From Agrobacterium vaccinii (GTDB lineage: Bacteria; Pseudomonadota; Alphaproteobacteria; Rhizobiales; Rhizobiaceae), in assembly GCF_021310995.1 (NCBI RefSeq), contig NZ_CP054151.1, forward strand, positions 1,116,001-1,180,000: 64,000 nt of DNA, written 5' to 3'. The first letter of the stretch is position 1, and every line of letters begins with the position of its first letter. A model generated the notes under the pieces. It was not told the DNA's origin, did no database searches, and saw only the letters and a list, made by a program, of their open reading frames with translations. Below are positions 8,798 to 16,902 of this stretch, piece by piece. The position numbers were made by a program, and so were the translations under genes.

Positions 8798-9778
8798 TCA
8801 ACGTGACTGCTCTATGGTCCTGTCGAATTTATCGACAAAAGACCCCTTGGCATCGAGACGTTCCTTGATTGATCCAGCCTGATACAGGATGTCGATCAGC
8901 TTTTGATGGTGGGGAATGGCCTCTGCCGAGGTTTGAAACACCAACGGCGACTGGCCCTTCAGGATCGCTGCGGCGTCTTCAGCGGAAACGCGCTGAAAGT
9001 CCGTATAGTAGAATTTTGCCCAGTCCGCGTCGTGCTCGTTGCTCCACTCTCCGGCCTTCACGAAGGCCGATATGAACTGGCGAACTGCTTCGGCCTTTTC
9101 AGGGTCTGCAAGAACCTCCGGGCGCGCATAAAAGTAGGAGGTGCTCGGCAACAGCTTTCGCTCTTCTGGATCGAGCACGGGGCTCGCGCCAGCTTGGTTG
9201 ACGAGGCGGGTAACGAAGGGCTCTTGGAGAACGGCGACATCAACGGCACCTGAGCGCAAAGCGTCCGGCAGGTCTGCCACACGTAAATTGACGAGCGTGA
9301 CATCGCTCAGTTTCAAACCAGCCCTGTTTAGTGCTTCGATCAGGAAAACCTGACGGCCGGACCCTTCGACATAGCTCAGTTTTTTACCTTTGAGCTCAGC
9401 CAAATGATTGATTGTGAGGCCCGGACGGCTGGTGAGCCGATATTGAGCGATCTCGCGCGTGAATGTCGCAACGATTGGCAGAAGAGTTCCTGATGCACGC
9501 GCCTGGATCGGTGGCGTATCGCCGACATAAGCAATATCGACAGCGCCTGCCCTGATCGCTTCAAGAATGGCAGGGCCGCCTGCAAAATTGGGAAACTCGA
9601 CATCGAATGAGAGGCCTTTGCCTTGTCCGCTGGCGTCCAACAGATTGCGAACGAGTTCCGCTTGGTCAGCGACAATCAGCTTCGATGCTGGATTGGCAGC
9701 GTTTGCTGACGGCGAACCGAATGAAATCACGGCAACGAACATCGACAGGGATGCTTGCAAAATTCTTCTGCGGAACAA
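8798..9778 (-). CDS. Sulfonate/taurine-type ABC substrate-binding protein
   Basis: A 326-residue SsuA/TauA-type periplasmic protein. The start is a TTG at 9778 with GGAG eight bases upstream; the first ATG, 12 codons in, would remove the charged n-region of the signal peptide (FRRRILQASLSMFVAVISF, cleavage near ANA). Features of the family include IRAGAVDIAYVGDTPPIQARASG and LRSGAVDVAVLQEPFV. It leads the operon with permease, ATPase and monooxygenase. Confidence 0.92.
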   Translation of the reverse strand: MFRRRILQASLSMFVAVISFGSPSANAANPASKLIVADQAELVRNLLDASGQGKGLSFDVEFPNFAGGPAILEAIRAGAVDIAYVGDTPPIQARASGTLLPIVATFTREIAQYRLTSRPGLTINHLAELKGKKLSYVEGSGRQVFLIEALNRAGLKLSDVTLVNLRVADLPDALRSGAVDVAVLQEPFVTRLVNQAGASPVLDPEERKLLPSTSYFYARPEVLADPEKAEAVRQFISAFVKAGEWSNEHDADWAKFYYTDFQRVSAEDAAAILKGQSPLVFQTSAEAIPHHQKLIDILYQAGSIKERLDAKGSFVDKFDRTIEQSR

Positions 9779-9894
9779 GGAATATTCTCCGTTACAGGCA
9801 CGCTGTCATCGGTAGATAGCGGCAGATATCAACTCTTGTTTAATGTAAATAAAGCCTAGTGAATTAATAGGTTATCTGTGCGCATGGTTTGCGT

Positions 9895-9955
9895 GTTAAA
9901 GCATTTCTTTTCCACGAGATGCGATTTCCAGAGACGAAAATTCCAGTGCTTTAAC
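9895..9955. repeat. Inverted repeat in dinB / sulfonate operon intergenic region
   Basis: GTTAAAGCA (9895-9903) and TGCTTTAAC (9947-9955) form perfect 9-bp arms around 43 bases. The AGCATTTC at the left arm recurs at 59570-59577. It resembles the small palindromic intergenic repeats common in Rhizobiales, but only two partial copies are visible here. Confidence 0.35.
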
Positions 9956-10013
9956 GCCCCATCGCCCGCGCGTATCCGCTGCGAATGTTCTGCCTGACTG
10001 CCGGAAAGTGGGA

Positions 10014-11087
10014 TCACAGCCCAAAATCAAGCTGTGGAGCTTGGGCAGTGTCTTCGGTGCTGAGCGAGGAGAGAGTGATACCCAGGAGACGGACCGGCTT
10101 TTTGAATGGAAAGACAGACGCTAGCAAAGTGTCTGCTAGATCCAGAGCAAATTCCAAATTCGGAATGCCAGACGGCATCGTCTTGCTTCGTGTTGCCTGG
10201 GTGAAATCCGAATATTTGATTTTGACCGTTACGGTTTTCCCGATGATGTCATGTGCCTCGCAGTACCGCCAGACCTTTTCTGCCAGAGGCCGCAACTCAG
10301 CCTTGGCGAGGTCGAGGCGATCGATATCCTCGGCAAACGTGTCTTCCGCGCCGATGGATTTACGGATGCGGTTGGGTTTGACCTGCCTCTCGTCGATGCC
10401 ACGGGCGATCCCGTAAAAGTATGGTCCCGATTTGCCGAAGTGCTGTTGAAGGAAGGCGAGGGGTTTTGATTTCAAATCTAGGCCGGTCTCGATACCGTGC
10501 CGTTTCATACGCTCGGCGGTAGCGGGACCCACGCCATGGAATTTCTTGACGGGAAGAGCCTCAACAAAGGCTGGACCGTTCTTCGGCGTTATCACGGCCT
10601 GACCATTGGGCTTGTTCAGGTCGCTCGCCATCTTCGCCAGGAATTTATTGTAGGAGATGCCAGCGGAGGCGTTGAGGCCTGTAACCTCCTTGATCTTCGC
10701 GCGAATTTCGAGCGCTATATCGGTGGCGATCTCCATACCTTTCAGGTTCTCGGTGACGTCGAGATAGGCTTCGTCCAGTGACAGGGGCTCGATGATGGGT
10801 GTGTACTGTGCGAAAATCTCGCGGATTTGCTGGGAGACCTGCCGATAGACCTCGAAGCGAGGAGGCACGAAAATCAGGTCAGGGCATTTTCGTTTGGCGG
10901 TGACAGAGGGCATGGCCGAATAGACGCCGAAGGCACGTGCCTCATAACTCGCAGCCGCCACCACGCCGCGCGCAGCAGAACCCCCGACCGCCAACGGCTT
11001 GCCACGCAGTTCCGGGTTGTCACGCTGCTCGACGGAGGCGTAAAAGGCATCCATATCGATGTGGATGATTTTGCGAACCGGGTTCAT
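10014..11087 (-). CDS. dinB: DNA polymerase IV (Y-family, translesion)
   Basis: A 357-residue error-prone polymerase. Catalytic carboxylates lie in HIDMDAFYASVEQ near the N-terminus and LSLDEAYLDVT near residue 105. The little-finger domain and a C-terminal QLDFGL, which resembles a beta-clamp-binding tail, are present, so the protein appears complete. The gene stands alone between the sulfonate operon and the sugar acid dehydrogenase. A near match to the alphaproteobacterial LexA site lies about 50 bases upstream. A second dinB copy elsewhere in the genome would be usual for this group. Confidence 0.95.
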   Translation of the reverse strand: MNPVRKIIHIDMDAFYASVEQRDNPELRGKPLAVGGSAARGVVAAASYEARAFGVYSAMPSVTAKRKCPDLIFVPPRFEVYRQVSQQIREIFAQYTPIIEPLSLDEAYLDVTENLKGMEIATDIALEIRAKIKEVTGLNASAGISYNKFLAKMASDLNKPNGQAVITPKNGPAFVEALPVKKFHGVGPATAERMKRHGIETGLDLKSKPLAFLQQHFGKSGPYFYGIARGIDERQVKPNRIRKSIGAEDTFAEDIDRLDLAKAELRPLAEKVWRYCEAHDIIGKTVTVKIKYSDFTQATRSKTMPSGIPNLEFALDLADTLLASVFPFKKPVRLLGITLSSLSTEDTAQAPQLDFGL

Positions 11088-11135
11088 GTCTGGCTTTACC
11101 GATTGACCTTGTGCTTGCCGAAAATGTCGACCCGC

Positions 11136-11150
11136 GTTCTCAATGAGTTG
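11136..11150. promoter_or_regulatory. Possible LexA (SOS) box upstream of dinB
   Basis: GTTC-N7-GTTG matches the alphaproteobacterial consensus GTTC-N7-GTTC at seven of eight fixed bases and lies 49-63 bases before the dinB start. One mismatch in the second half-site and chance occurrence keep this tentative. Confidence 0.35.
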
Positions 11151-11244
11151 CGTAGAGACTGGACGACCCTAGTACAGCAAAAGACGTTCTTCCCGCAGGT
11201 CCGACTCGCAAATATCTCCTCCAGCCATCTGAATTTTTACCGCG

Positions 11245-12012
11245 TCACAGCACCGAAAGCATGCCGCCATCGACATAGATGATTTGGCCGTTGATATAGT
11301 CCGAGGCCGCTGACGCCAGGAAAACGGCTGTGCCTGCGAGTTCCTCTGGTTTGCCCCAGCGTTTCGCAGGCGTGCGGCCTTTGACCCACGCGTCGAATTC
11401 AGGATTGTCGATCAGGGCCTGGTTCATGTCGGTGATCATGTAGCCAGGTCCGATGGCGTTGGCCTGAATGCCGAACTGCGCCCATTCAGCAGCCATGGCG
11501 CGGGTCAGCATTTTTATGCCGCCTTTGGCAACCGTGTAGGGTGCTACGGTGGCGCGCGCCAACTCGCTGGTGAGTGAGCCGATATTGATGATCTTGCCGC
11601 GTCCACGCGGGATCATGCGGCGTGCCGCCTCGCGGCCCAGCATGAAGGCGCTGGTCAGGTTGGTGTCGATGACCCGTTGCCAGTCTGCCGTTTCCAGATC
11701 GACAATTGGTTTGCGGAACTGAATGCCGGCATTGTTGACGAGAATATCGATTTCCACGCCTTGTGCGTCGAAATCTGCGAAGGCTGCTTTGATGGCCTCT
11801 TCCGAGGTGACATCGAAAATGGAAGCACTGGCCTCATAGCCGTTTGCCGTGAAATCTGCGACTGTACTGGCGACGCGTTCGCCGTTGGTGCCGTTGATAA
11901 TGACATGCGCACCGGCAGCAGCAAAGCCTTCCGCCATGGCGCGACCAAGGCCGCGCGAAGAGCCGGTGACGAGCGCGGTGCGCCCCTTGAGATCGAAAAG
12001 TGGATTGGTCAT
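11245..12012 (-). CDS. SDR family oxidoreductase, gluconate 5-dehydrogenase-like
   Basis: A 255-residue classical short-chain dehydrogenase. The Rossmann motif TGSSRGLGRAMAEG near residue 15, NNAG, the active-site Ser in IGSLTSE, and YTVAKGG (Tyr and Lys) are intact, as is the C-terminal INGQIIYVDGGML. The whole sequence resembles gluconate 5-dehydrogenases that interconvert gluconate and 5-ketogluconate. Start at ATG 12012 with GAGG seven bases before; a GTG four codons earlier is possible. It follows the dehydratase gene after eight bases, so the two probably act in one sugar acid pathway. Confidence 0.9.
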   Translation of the reverse strand: MTNPLFDLKGRTALVTGSSRGLGRAMAEGFAAAGAHVIINGTNGERVASTVADFTANGYEASASIFDVTSEEAIKAAFADFDAQGVEIDILVNNAGIQFRKPIVDLETADWQRVIDTNLTSAFMLGREAARRMIPRGRGKIINIGSLTSELARATVAPYTVAKGGIKMLTRAMAAEWAQFGIQANAIGPGYMITDMNQALIDNPEFDAWVKGRTPAKRWGKPEELAGTAVFLASAASDYINGQIIYVDGGMLSVL

Positions 12013-12020
12013 GGTGGGCC

Positions 12021-13220
12021 TCACAACGTGCTGCGACGGACGCTGAGGTCCGAACGTTCATAGACGGCAGGAAGAAGGTCGACACCCAGTCCCGGACCTT
12101 CCATCGGCAGGACATAGCCATTCTCGATCACCGGGACATTGTCCACAAGCTCCTTGTACCATCCGGTATAGAAAGCGCGAACGGATTCCTGGATCAGCGT
12201 GTTGGGTTGGCTGAAGGAGGCGTGGATGGCCGCGATGAAACCGATAGGGCCGATGCAGTCATGCGGCGCGAAAGGGCGATGATAGGTGTCGGCCAGTGCT
12301 GCAATCTTGCGGCCCTCCGTCAGGCCGCCGGTCCAGCAGAGATCTGCCATGACGATCTGCATCGCGTCGCGGTCCAGCATGTCCTTGTAGGGAAAGCGCG
12401 AACCGAGCGTTTCGCTTGCGCAGACTGGTATTGTCGTGGAGCGCGCAAACTCACTCAGTGCCTGCGGAGAGTTCATGCGGATGGGATCTTCGTACCAGGT
12501 TGGCTGGTACTGCTCCAACACGCGGGCGATCTTGATGGCGGTTGGCAGGTTCCACAGTGAGTGAAATTCGACCATGATCTCTATTTTGTCACCCACCGCC
12601 TTGCGGATTTTCTCGAATGGCTCGACAGCCTTCTTCATCTGCTCAGGTGTGATGTGCACGCCGTGGTTCTCGATTGCTGCTGGGTCGAAGGGCCAGATTT
12701 TCATGGCGGTGATGCCACTTTCCAGCAGGCTTTCGGCCACAGCGTCGGCGCGGTTCATGAATCCGTCGAGGTCTTCGTAAGGGCCGTTCGCATCGCCAAG
12801 GTTCCAGGTGGAAACCGGCTTGATGTTGTGGGATCGTACATATTTGTAGCCAGCACATGTGTTGTAGACACGCTGTTTGTCGCGGCACAGACCGCCCAAC
12901 ATCTGATGGACGGGCTGATCACAGACCTTGCCGAAGATATCCCAAAGGCCAATGTCGATTGCCGATGTTGCACGGGACTCCGCCCCGGTCGATGCCTGCG
13001 CCATGGGAAGATTGGTCATCTCCCTGTGCAGCGCTTCGATGTGCAGCGGGTTTTTGCCTAACAGGCGCATCGCCAAGGTGTCGTGGATATGCGCTTCGAC
13101 GGCACCCGCACCGTAAAAAGTCTCCCCGAGCCCGATGATCCCTGCATCTGTGTGTATGCGAACCCAAAGGACATTGGAAAACTCTTCGGTTTTCAGTGTC
13201 TCGATCTGTGTGATTTTCAC
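12021..13220 (-). CDS. Mandelate racemase/muconate lactonizing family sugar acid dehydratase
   Basis: A 399-residue enolase-superfamily enzyme starting at a GTG (13220) with GGAG upstream. Catalytic elements are legible: Lys174 in MKIWPFD, metal ligands Glu218 (VEFH, with His220), Glu244 (YEDP) and Glu270 (ASE), Asp293 (ADLCWTGG) and His320 (APHDCIGP). The His-Asp pair places it in the mandelate racemase subgroup, where acid sugar dehydratases make 2-keto-3-deoxy acids. The exact substrate cannot be told. It is in one unit with the SDR dehydrogenase. Confidence 0.9.
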   Translation of the reverse strand: MKITQIETLKTEEFSNVLWVRIHTDAGIIGLGETFYGAGAVEAHIHDTLAMRLLGKNPLHIEALHREMTNLPMAQASTGAESRATSAIDIGLWDIFGKVCDQPVHQMLGGLCRDKQRVYNTCAGYKYVRSHNIKPVSTWNLGDANGPYEDLDGFMNRADAVAESLLESGITAMKIWPFDPAAIENHGVHITPEQMKKAVEPFEKIRKAVGDKIEIMVEFHSLWNLPTAIKIARVLEQYQPTWYEDPIRMNSPQALSEFARSTTIPVCASETLGSRFPYKDMLDRDAMQIVMADLCWTGGLTEGRKIAALADTYHRPFAPHDCIGPIGFIAAIHASFSQPNTLIQESVRAFYTGWYKELVDNVPVIENGYVLPMEGPGLGVDLLPAVYERSDLSVRRSTL

Positions 13221-13274
13221 GGTGTTCTCCTACCCATCGCGATGTCGGCACGTTCGCCAGTCTTTCGCATCGCA

Positions 13275-13287
13275 ATCAGATGCTGAT
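13275..13287. promoter_or_regulatory. Possible operator upstream of the dehydratase operon
   Basis: ATCAG (13275-13279) and CTGAT (13283-13287) are inverted around ATG, 55 bases before the GTG start at 13220. They are the same half-sites as the GntR palindromes at 16059 and 16861 but in the opposite order, so common control is only a suggestion. Confidence 0.3.
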
Positions 13288-13521
13288 ATTGAATGGAGAG
13301 AATGACAATGCAACGCATCGTGTTTCACGGTGAAAATGCGGCTTTACCCGTCGCATGACCAGTCAGTAGTTGACCAGCAGTTGAGGGTTGGTTTCCCTAC
13401 CGAAGCGTGGCTTCACATCAAGCAGAGGTGCTGTTCTCTCGATGATTTCCTTGGTCATCGGTGCTGCCGTGGAAGCGGCTGTCCTACCTCCGTGCACACC
13501 GGTTTTGTGGGCTCCGTGACG

Positions 13522-13548
13522 AAGGCGCTTCTCTGTAAGCGCCTTTTT
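13522..13548 (+). terminator. Rho-independent terminator without an obvious upstream gene
   Basis: AAGGCGCTT (13522-13530), loop CTCTGT, AAGCGCCTT (13537-13545), running into five T. It is a textbook plus-strand terminator, but the only plus-strand candidates upstream are weak frames, so a small RNA ending here is possible. Confidence 0.75.
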
Positions 13549-13804
13549 GGCGCACTCAGCCGGAATCGCTAGCCCTCATGACGTTAATACACATGGCGTC
13601 GAAGCCGCCCTCCACCATATCCCAGAAGGAGCACAGGTTGTGGTCACTCTCGACTGACACCCGATCAAGGCGACATGTGTAACGCTTTGGGACCTAGCCT
13701 GGTAAAGTAACGTGCCCGTGTTGATGGAGGACCAGTACGACGGCTCCCATGGCATTTCGTGCTCATTTGAAACATATTCGTCATGATGAAACTTGGAGGA
13801 TGTT

Positions 13805-14785
13805 ATGGCAACACAGCGCTATGGTGCCGGAATCTGGCATTTCGCAACCTATCTCGATCGTTATGCGACGGATGGCTATGGTTCGCCTCGCAGCGTGATC
13901 GACGCTATCGATCTTGCGGGGCAGGTGAATGACCTCTCGGTAGTCGATATCAACTATCCATTTTTTGGCGGGGACTTTTCCAACGCTCAGGTGAAGGAGG
14001 CGCTTGATCGAAACAAGCTCGGCGTTATCGGTATTACACCCGAAATTTACACGCGCGAGTTCGTCAAAGGCTCTTTCACAAATCCCGATGCAGGCATGCG
14101 GCGGCGAACGCATGAGTTGGTGACGGAAGCCTGTGAGCAGGTGCGTTATTTCAATGCCGATTACGTCAAGCTATGGCCGGGTCAGGATGGCTGGGATTAT
14201 CCTTTTCAGGTGGATTACGGCACGCTGTGGAAGCAATCGCTCGATGGTGTTGGACAGCTCGCCAGCGAAAATCCTGATCTGAAATTCGTGATCGAGTACA
14301 AACCCCGCGAACCGCGTGTGCGGATGAGCTTCGGCTCTGTCGCGCGGACGTTGTTGGGTATCGAAAAGATCGGCTTGCCGAATGTCGGCATTCTCCTGGA
14401 TTTCGGTCACGCGATCATGGGTGGAGAATCCGCTGCCGACAGCGCGCAACTGGCGATCGACTATGGGCGCCTGTTCGGTATGGACGTGAACGATAATTAT
14501 CGGTCCTGGGATGACGACCTTGTGGCAGGCAGCCTTCATCCCATCGAACTGTTCGAGTTTTTCCACGTGCTGAGGAAGAACAAGTGGGAAGGTGTATGGC
14601 AGCTCGATCAGTTTCCCTTCCGCGAAGACAGTGTCGCGACAGCCAACCACGCCATCGACTTCCTCAAGGCCGCATCGAGAGGTCTCGACGCGCTGGATGT
14701 GGATGCGCTGCAAGAGGCCCAGTCACGGCACGACGCAATCGGCGCACTGAAAATTGCTCAAAAAGCTTTGTATGGCGCAATGTAG
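13805..14785 (+). CDS. Sugar phosphate isomerase/epimerase (xylose isomerase-like TIM barrel)
   Basis: A 326-residue TIM-barrel protein. Start at ATG 13805 with GGAGGA four bases upstream. It shares many blocks with the protein at 28169: FTNPDA, LWPGQDG versus [16 protein letters not shown] versus IEYKPNEPR, LLDFGHA versus LDFAHV, and a divalent-metal site is likely formed by these acidic and histidine residues. The IEYKP motif is also found in L-rhamnose isomerase-like enzymes. No signal peptide, so it acts in the cytoplasm. It is single, facing the second dehydratase gene, and presumably isomerises a sugar or keto acid brought in by the neighbouring importer. Confidence 0.85.
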   Translation: MATQRYGAGIWHFATYLDRYATDGYGSPRSVIDAIDLAGQVNDLSVVDINYPFFGGDFSNAQVKEALDRNKLGVIGITPEIYTREFVKGSFTNPDAGMRRRTHELVTEACEQVRYFNADYVKLWPGQDGWDYPFQVDYGTLWKQSLDGVGQLASENPDLKFVIEYKPREPRVRMSFGSVARTLLGIEKIGLPNVGILLDFGHAIMGGESAADSAQLAIDYGRLFGMDVNDNYRSWDDDLVAGSLHPIELFEFFHVLRKNKWEGVWQLDQFPFREDSVATANHAIDFLKAASRGLDALDVDALQEAQSRHDAIGALKIAQKALYGAM

Positions 14786-14797
14786 ACTGCCAACCAC

Positions 14798-14822
14798 GGT
14801 GCAGTCGCCATGAGACTGCACC
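14798..14822 (+). terminator. Hairpin after the isomerase gene
   Basis: GGTGCAGTC (14798-14806) and GACTGCACC (14814-14822) form a perfect 9-bp stem with a seven-base loop, 12 bases after the stop codon, followed by a weak TCTTTT run. It probably terminates the plus-strand gene. Confidence 0.55.
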
Positions 14823-14853
14823 GGATGTCTTTTCGCATATCAATTAAAGGAAG

Positions 14854-14871
14854 CTGCCCCGCGCCGGGCAG
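14854..14871 (-). terminator. Hairpin after the minus-strand dehydratase gene
   Basis: CTGCCC (14854-14859) pairs with GGGCAG (14866-14871). Read on the minus strand it begins five bases after the stop at 14876 and is followed by TTCCTTT. Short, but correctly placed for a terminator. Confidence 0.45.
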
Positions 14872-14875
14872 TTCA

Positions 14876-16027
14876 TTAAAGCAGGTCCTGTTCAATCGGC
14901 AGACGAGGATTTTTCGGTGCCTCGCCGAGTTGCGATCTCTCAAGGCGTTTGGGTCTTGCCCATTCCTGTCTCGCTTCTTCAGACAGTACGAGACCATGGC
15001 CTGGCCTGTCGGGGGCGTAGGCGTAGCCGTCGCGGATTTCGATGGGGGTTTCCACGAGATGATCGAAGTTCTGGAAGGAATATTCCAGCCATTCGACTTC
15101 CGGCAGGGCTGTGGCCATATGGACGCCGACTTCGAGGAAGGTGTTGCCAAGGCTAACCGGTATCCCCATTTCCGCGGCAAGCCAGCCGATGCGCATGACA
15201 TCGGTCACCTGTCCATGGACATTGAGAAGATCGGTGCCGTGGTTTTCCAGAAGGATGCGCTTTCCCGGCATATCAAGATATTCGCCACTGTTGATCTGCG
15301 TCCAGTTGACGGCGTGACGCAGCGTCCGCAAGCCCTCGAAGTCATGGCGCAGAATGGGGTCTTCCACCCAGAGCAGATCGTGGCCAGCATCGCGGATTTC
15401 CGTCAGTTTGACGAGTGCTTCCTTGGAATTCCAGGCCTCGTTGGGATCGATCATGATCAGCGAACCCTCTGGCACCGATTGCTGAAGCAGCTCGAGCCGT
15501 TTCAGGTCGCGCTTGAAATCGGGATGGCCGACTTTGATTTTGAAGGCACTATACCCAATGCTCGCTGCATGGCGGAACAGCGCGCAGAATGCCTCGTCGC
15601 TCAAGTGGAAATCGAGACCACTGGCATAGGCGCGGACGCGATCCCGTCTGCTTCCCAGCAATTGATGCAACGGCATGCCGGCCTCTTTTGCGGCGAGGTC
15701 CCAGAGTGCAACTTGTAGCGCTTCATGAAACGGCAGCGAAAATGCGCGCTGGTTGCCGCCACGGGGCCGGTTGACACGGTGCACGAGGCCTATGGCTTTT
15801 TGGCCTTTCAGCGTTGGCCAAGCCTCGTTTTCGAAGACGGCTTCGATTTCAGCCTGATCGGGCAGGGGGTGGAACAGGGTCTGGATGAATCCCAGCCCGA
15901 CCTCTCCCGTTTCAGAGACCAGTTCCAGAGCTGCAACGTTGGCGTCGTCGGCACGAACCTGACTATCGCCAATTACACGGTCGCGGGCAAACTGAAATCG
16001 CGTTATACGGAAATGAGAAATAGTCAT
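14876..16027 (-). CDS. Enolase superfamily (mandelate racemase/muconate lactonizing type) protein
   Basis: A 383-residue second enolase-superfamily enzyme, only distantly like the one at 12021. Visible catalytic parts are KIK at 163-165, metal ligands Asp194 (IDPNEAW), Glu222 (VEDP) and Glu249 (SGEY), and His271 in NVHGQVTD. All are intact, so it should be active as a dehydratase, racemase or cycloisomerase on a carboxylate sugar. It is divergent from the GntR gene at 16091, with 63 bases between them containing a CTGAT-CT-ATCAG palindrome, so the regulator probably controls it. Confidence 0.88.
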   Translation of the reverse strand: MTISHFRITRFQFARDRVIGDSQVRADDANVAALELVSETGEVGLGFIQTLFHPLPDQAEIEAVFENEAWPTLKGQKAIGLVHRVNRPRGGNQRAFSLPFHEALQVALWDLAAKEAGMPLHQLLGSRRDRVRAYASGLDFHLSDEAFCALFRHAASIGYSAFKIKVGHPDFKRDLKRLELLQQSVPEGSLIMIDPNEAWNSKEALVKLTEIRDAGHDLLWVEDPILRHDFEGLRTLRHAVNWTQINSGEYLDMPGKRILLENHGTDLLNVHGQVTDVMRIGWLAAEMGIPVSLGNTFLEVGVHMATALPEVEWLEYSFQNFDHLVETPIEIRDGYAYAPDRPGHGLVLSEEARQEWARPKRLERSQLGEAPKNPRLPIEQDLL

Positions 16028-16058
16028 GGCGGACTCTCTGATCGCTTAAAAACTGATA

Positions 16059-16070
16059 CTGATCTATCAG
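16059..16070. promoter_or_regulatory. GntR operator, copy 1
   Basis: CTGAT-CT-ATCAG, a perfect 5+2+5 palindrome in the divergent region between the dehydratase (start 16027) and the GntR gene (start 16091). The same pattern recurs before the importer at 16861-16872. Confidence 0.6.
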
Positions 16071-16090
16071 AAAGGAAATTTTCTGTCATC

Positions 16091-16789
16091 ATGAAAAAAT
16101 TGTCGGAGCGTCAAACTGTGAAATCAAGCGTCATGGAAGCGGGTGCGCCGCGTCTTAGCGATGTGGCCTATGAGCGCATTCTCGAAAGTCTTTTCGAGCG
16201 CAAGGTACCCGTAGGCGCCTTCATTTCGCAAAACGAGCTTTCGGCCATTGTCGATGTGCCGGTCGCGCCGCTGCGCGATGCGTTGCGGGTGCTGGAAGCC
16301 GAGGGGATTCTGACCATTCATCCACGGTCGGGCATTCAGTTCATTCGGCCCGGTCTGGAGCTGACGCGATCCACCTATCAGTTCCGCTCTATTGTCGAGC
16401 GCGCGGCAGTGCGGGTGTTTGCAGAAGAAGCAGACGAGCACATAACAAATGCCCTGGAAGTCAGGCATTCTAGGCTTTTGCGCCGTGTGGAGCGTGATGG
16501 TATTGGCCCGGAGCAATTGCTTGAGATGGATTCGCTGGAGCTCGATTTGCATGGCCATATCATTCAGGCATTGCGCAATCCCCTGATAGACAGCGCCTAC
16601 AAGCGCATGCACAATTACCTGCGGCTGCTGCGGCTGGAGCGGAAGGTGACGGTGCCGATCATGATCCGAACGCTGAAGGAGCATTTGGATATTCTGGAGG
16701 CCTGCGGCACGCGAAATGCTGAGGCTGCGGAAAAGGCGTTGCAGGCGCATTTTCAGGCGGCCATGCAGCGTAACCTCGGGCTGGTATAA
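16091..16789 (+). CDS. GntR family transcriptional regulator (FadR/FCD type)
   Basis: A 232-residue regulator. The DNA-binding part covers about residues 20-85 (YERILESLFERKVPVGAF, ISQNELSAIVDVPVAPLRDALRVLEAEGIL, RSGIQFI) and an FCD domain follows (FRSIVERAAVRVFA, DLHGHIIQALRN, EHLDILEACGTR, HFQAAMQRN). I use the ATG at 16091; AAGGAAA lies about 13 bases upstream. A second ATG at 16133 is possible but has no ribosome site, and the frame is open far upstream without meaning. Matching palindromes before its own gene and before the importer make it the likely regulator of both. Confidence 0.88.
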   Translation: MKKLSERQTVKSSVMEAGAPRLSDVAYERILESLFERKVPVGAFISQNELSAIVDVPVAPLRDALRVLEAEGILTIHPRSGIQFIRPGLELTRSTYQFRSIVERAAVRVFAEEADEHITNALEVRHSRLLRRVERDGIGPEQLLEMDSLELDLHGHIIQALRNPLIDSAYKRMHNYLRLLRLERKVTVPIMIRTLKEHLDILEACGTRNAEAAEKALQAHFQAAMQRNLGLV

Positions 16790-16860
16790 ATTAGCACCAT
16801 TAATTTCAGAGGGTGGTGATGTGCGTTGTTGCAGATGTTGAGAATTGGTGCTAGCTTCCG

Positions 16861-16872
16861 CTGATCGATCAG
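16861..16872. promoter_or_regulatory. GntR operator, copy 2, before the importer operon
   Basis: CTGAT-CG-ATCAG, perfect palindrome 31 bases before the binding-protein ATG. It has the same half-sites and spacing as 16059-16070, which ties this operon to the GntR regulator. Confidence 0.6.
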
Positions 16873-16902
16873 ATTGGGAGTCTGATCTCTTGGGAGGTTT
16901 CG

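Larger units (their letters stand above)
13221..13804. other. Long intergenic region with terminator and possible small RNA
   Basis: 584 bases between divergent genes with no convincing protein gene. It holds ATCAG-ATG-CTGAT at 13275-13287, a plausible operator for the minus-strand dehydratase, and a strong plus-strand terminator at 13522-13548 that no recognised gene needs. GGAGGA just before 13805 is the ribosome site of the isomerase gene. Confidence 0.5.
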
